DNA of 64,000 bases from Onchocerca volvulus (taxonomy: Eukaryota; Nematoda; Chromadorea; Rhabditida; Onchocercidae): contig HG738138.1 in assembly GCA_000499405.2 (NCBI GenBank), positions 14,199,208 to 14,263,207 of the forward strand, given 5' to 3'. Position 1 is the stretch's first letter; each line of letters begins with the position of its first letter. The position numbers were made by a program, and so were the translations under genes. Below, piece after piece: positions 63,256 to 64,000 of this stretch. The notes under the pieces are model-generated. The model saw only the letters and a program-made list of their open reading frames with translations, searched no databases and was not told the DNA's origin.

Positions 63256-63863
63256 TTATTTACCATTACTATCGATCGGACCTGATGCAAAACGTACTGT
63301 ACCATCTTTTGTTTTTTCACATCTACAAAAACTGTTGACTTTCAATTAATTAATTACTCGTTTATCAGGACCTGTACGAGACAAATACTTTTGACAAAGT
63401 AAATTTATTTATTGTGAAAAAATTTTTTTTCAGAAAAAGAAAAGAATTATGAGATCATGTAAGAAAATGAATAGATAAATATATACAAATATAAATAAAT
63501 ATATATATATATAAGAAAAATATAAAAAAAATAATTATTATTAAGATATGATCATGAATAGAATTATTTATTTGACGAATATGCATTTTCCAATATATTT
63601 GATATTATTATATTCGTTTGTAAAATAATATGAATAGTTAAAACTAAATTTTTATGATGTTTTGAATTATTCTGAGAAAAAATAAAACAGAGATTATTGT
63701 AGTAATTGAAAAAGTTAAACATACAGGAATTTAGTGTCACCAACGATTATTTCTCTATTCACTGGAATTTGAGTACCATCTTTTGCAATGCAGTTTAATA
63801 CATCAATTTTACCAGATGGCAAACAAGTCTTATTGAATCGATGATTATCTATCCACCACGAAT
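63256..63863 (-). CDS. Secreted MIG-18-like fibronectin I domain protein, C-terminal part (incomplete)
   Basis: Two minus-strand exons: 63863-63725 and 63322-63256 (TAA at 63258-63256). They join in frame across CT|A. The upstream exon starts after a TTTATAG acceptor in phase 1, so the 5' part lies beyond the window's right edge. The peptide has WWIDNHRFNKTCLPSGKIDV, then NCIAKDGTQIPVNREIIVGD and CEKTKDGTVRF. The spacing of cysteines and the W...F...C...G...C...G..I.V pattern resemble the nematode 'abnormal cell migration protein 18-like fibronectin type I' repeat found in secreted extracellular-matrix proteins. Such proteins carry a signal peptide and often several repeats, which cannot be checked here. 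Family assignment rests on my recall of the pattern and is moderately sure. The exon structure is well supported. Confidence 0.65.
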
Positions 63864-64000
63864 CTATAAAAATAATAATAAATTTCCGTCAGTAAATTCA
63901 AGGCTAGATTTATTTATTTATCGATTTATTTGTTTTTGCTCTACTAATTTTTATGATTCGGAAATATTAATGAATTCGATTTTTTTTCTTTTTTTTTTTT

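Noticed and set aside
1..64000. Search for bacterial endosymbiont (Wolbachia-type) insertions, tRNAs, rRNA, spliced-leader RNA genes and CRISPR arrays
   Set aside because: I saw no prokaryote-like gene, no cloverleaf or rRNA segment, and no regular repeat-spacer array. By-eye reading could miss small or diverged cases.

Overview
The window looks like a gene-dense stretch of a nematode chromosome, most likely a filarial or other spirurid worm. The evidence is strong A+T bias (long A/T homopolymers, one run of 60 T), small exons split by GT-AG introns of about 150-750 bp, acceptors just upstream of several start codons that would suit spliced-leader trans-splicing, and a nematode-type secreted protein with a MIG-18-like fibronectin I repeat at the right edge. 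The species assignment is inference. I saw no bacterial-style gene, CRISPR array, tRNA or rRNA.

I rebuilt eleven gene models exon by exon; in the ten complete ones the exon lengths sum to a whole number of codons. From left to right they are: an unidentified coiled-coil protein (482-5386, +); BBS5, a BBSome subunit (12573-15079, +); a neurensin-family membrane protein (16626-19605, -); the complex I subunit NDUFA1 (25293-25935, +); an HSPBAP1-like JmjC oxygenase (26988-29466, +); mitochondrial ribosomal protein S12 (31195-32932, +); S-adenosylmethionine synthetase copy 1 (34036-38203, -); S-adenosylmethionine synthetase copy 2 (45566-49719, -); ZNHIT6/BCD1, a box C/D snoRNP assembly factor (52107-55408, +); a small basic protein of unknown function (57894-58409, +); an unknown protein with an acidic tail (58708-61265, +). 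An incomplete minus-strand gene with a MIG-18-like domain runs off the right edge (63256-63863). The neighbours do not form an obvious pathway; they are mostly housekeeping genes (respiration, mitochondrial translation, methyl-donor synthesis, snoRNP assembly) next to a ciliary gene.

The main structural feature is a direct duplication of about 5.7 kb (33093-38773 and 44623-50289), each arm carrying a whole S-adenosylmethionine synthetase gene. By eye the arms are almost identical, introns included. The sequence just downstream of each arm (about 40380-42020 and 50540-51990) is also a related pair but is clearly diverged. This contrast suggests gene conversion of the arms, a recent second duplication, or an assembly duplicate; copy 2 has the only N that I noticed, in a homopolymer. 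The 38.8-44.6 kb spacer is a patchwork of old, decayed repeats.

Other points of note are a near-consensus RFX/DAF-19 X-box upstream of BBS5, two clean inverted repeats (26414-26539 and 62342-62410), several short tandem or dispersed repeats, and a fragmentary coding-like region at 10.9-12.1 kb. I did not find a convincing new multi-gene system.
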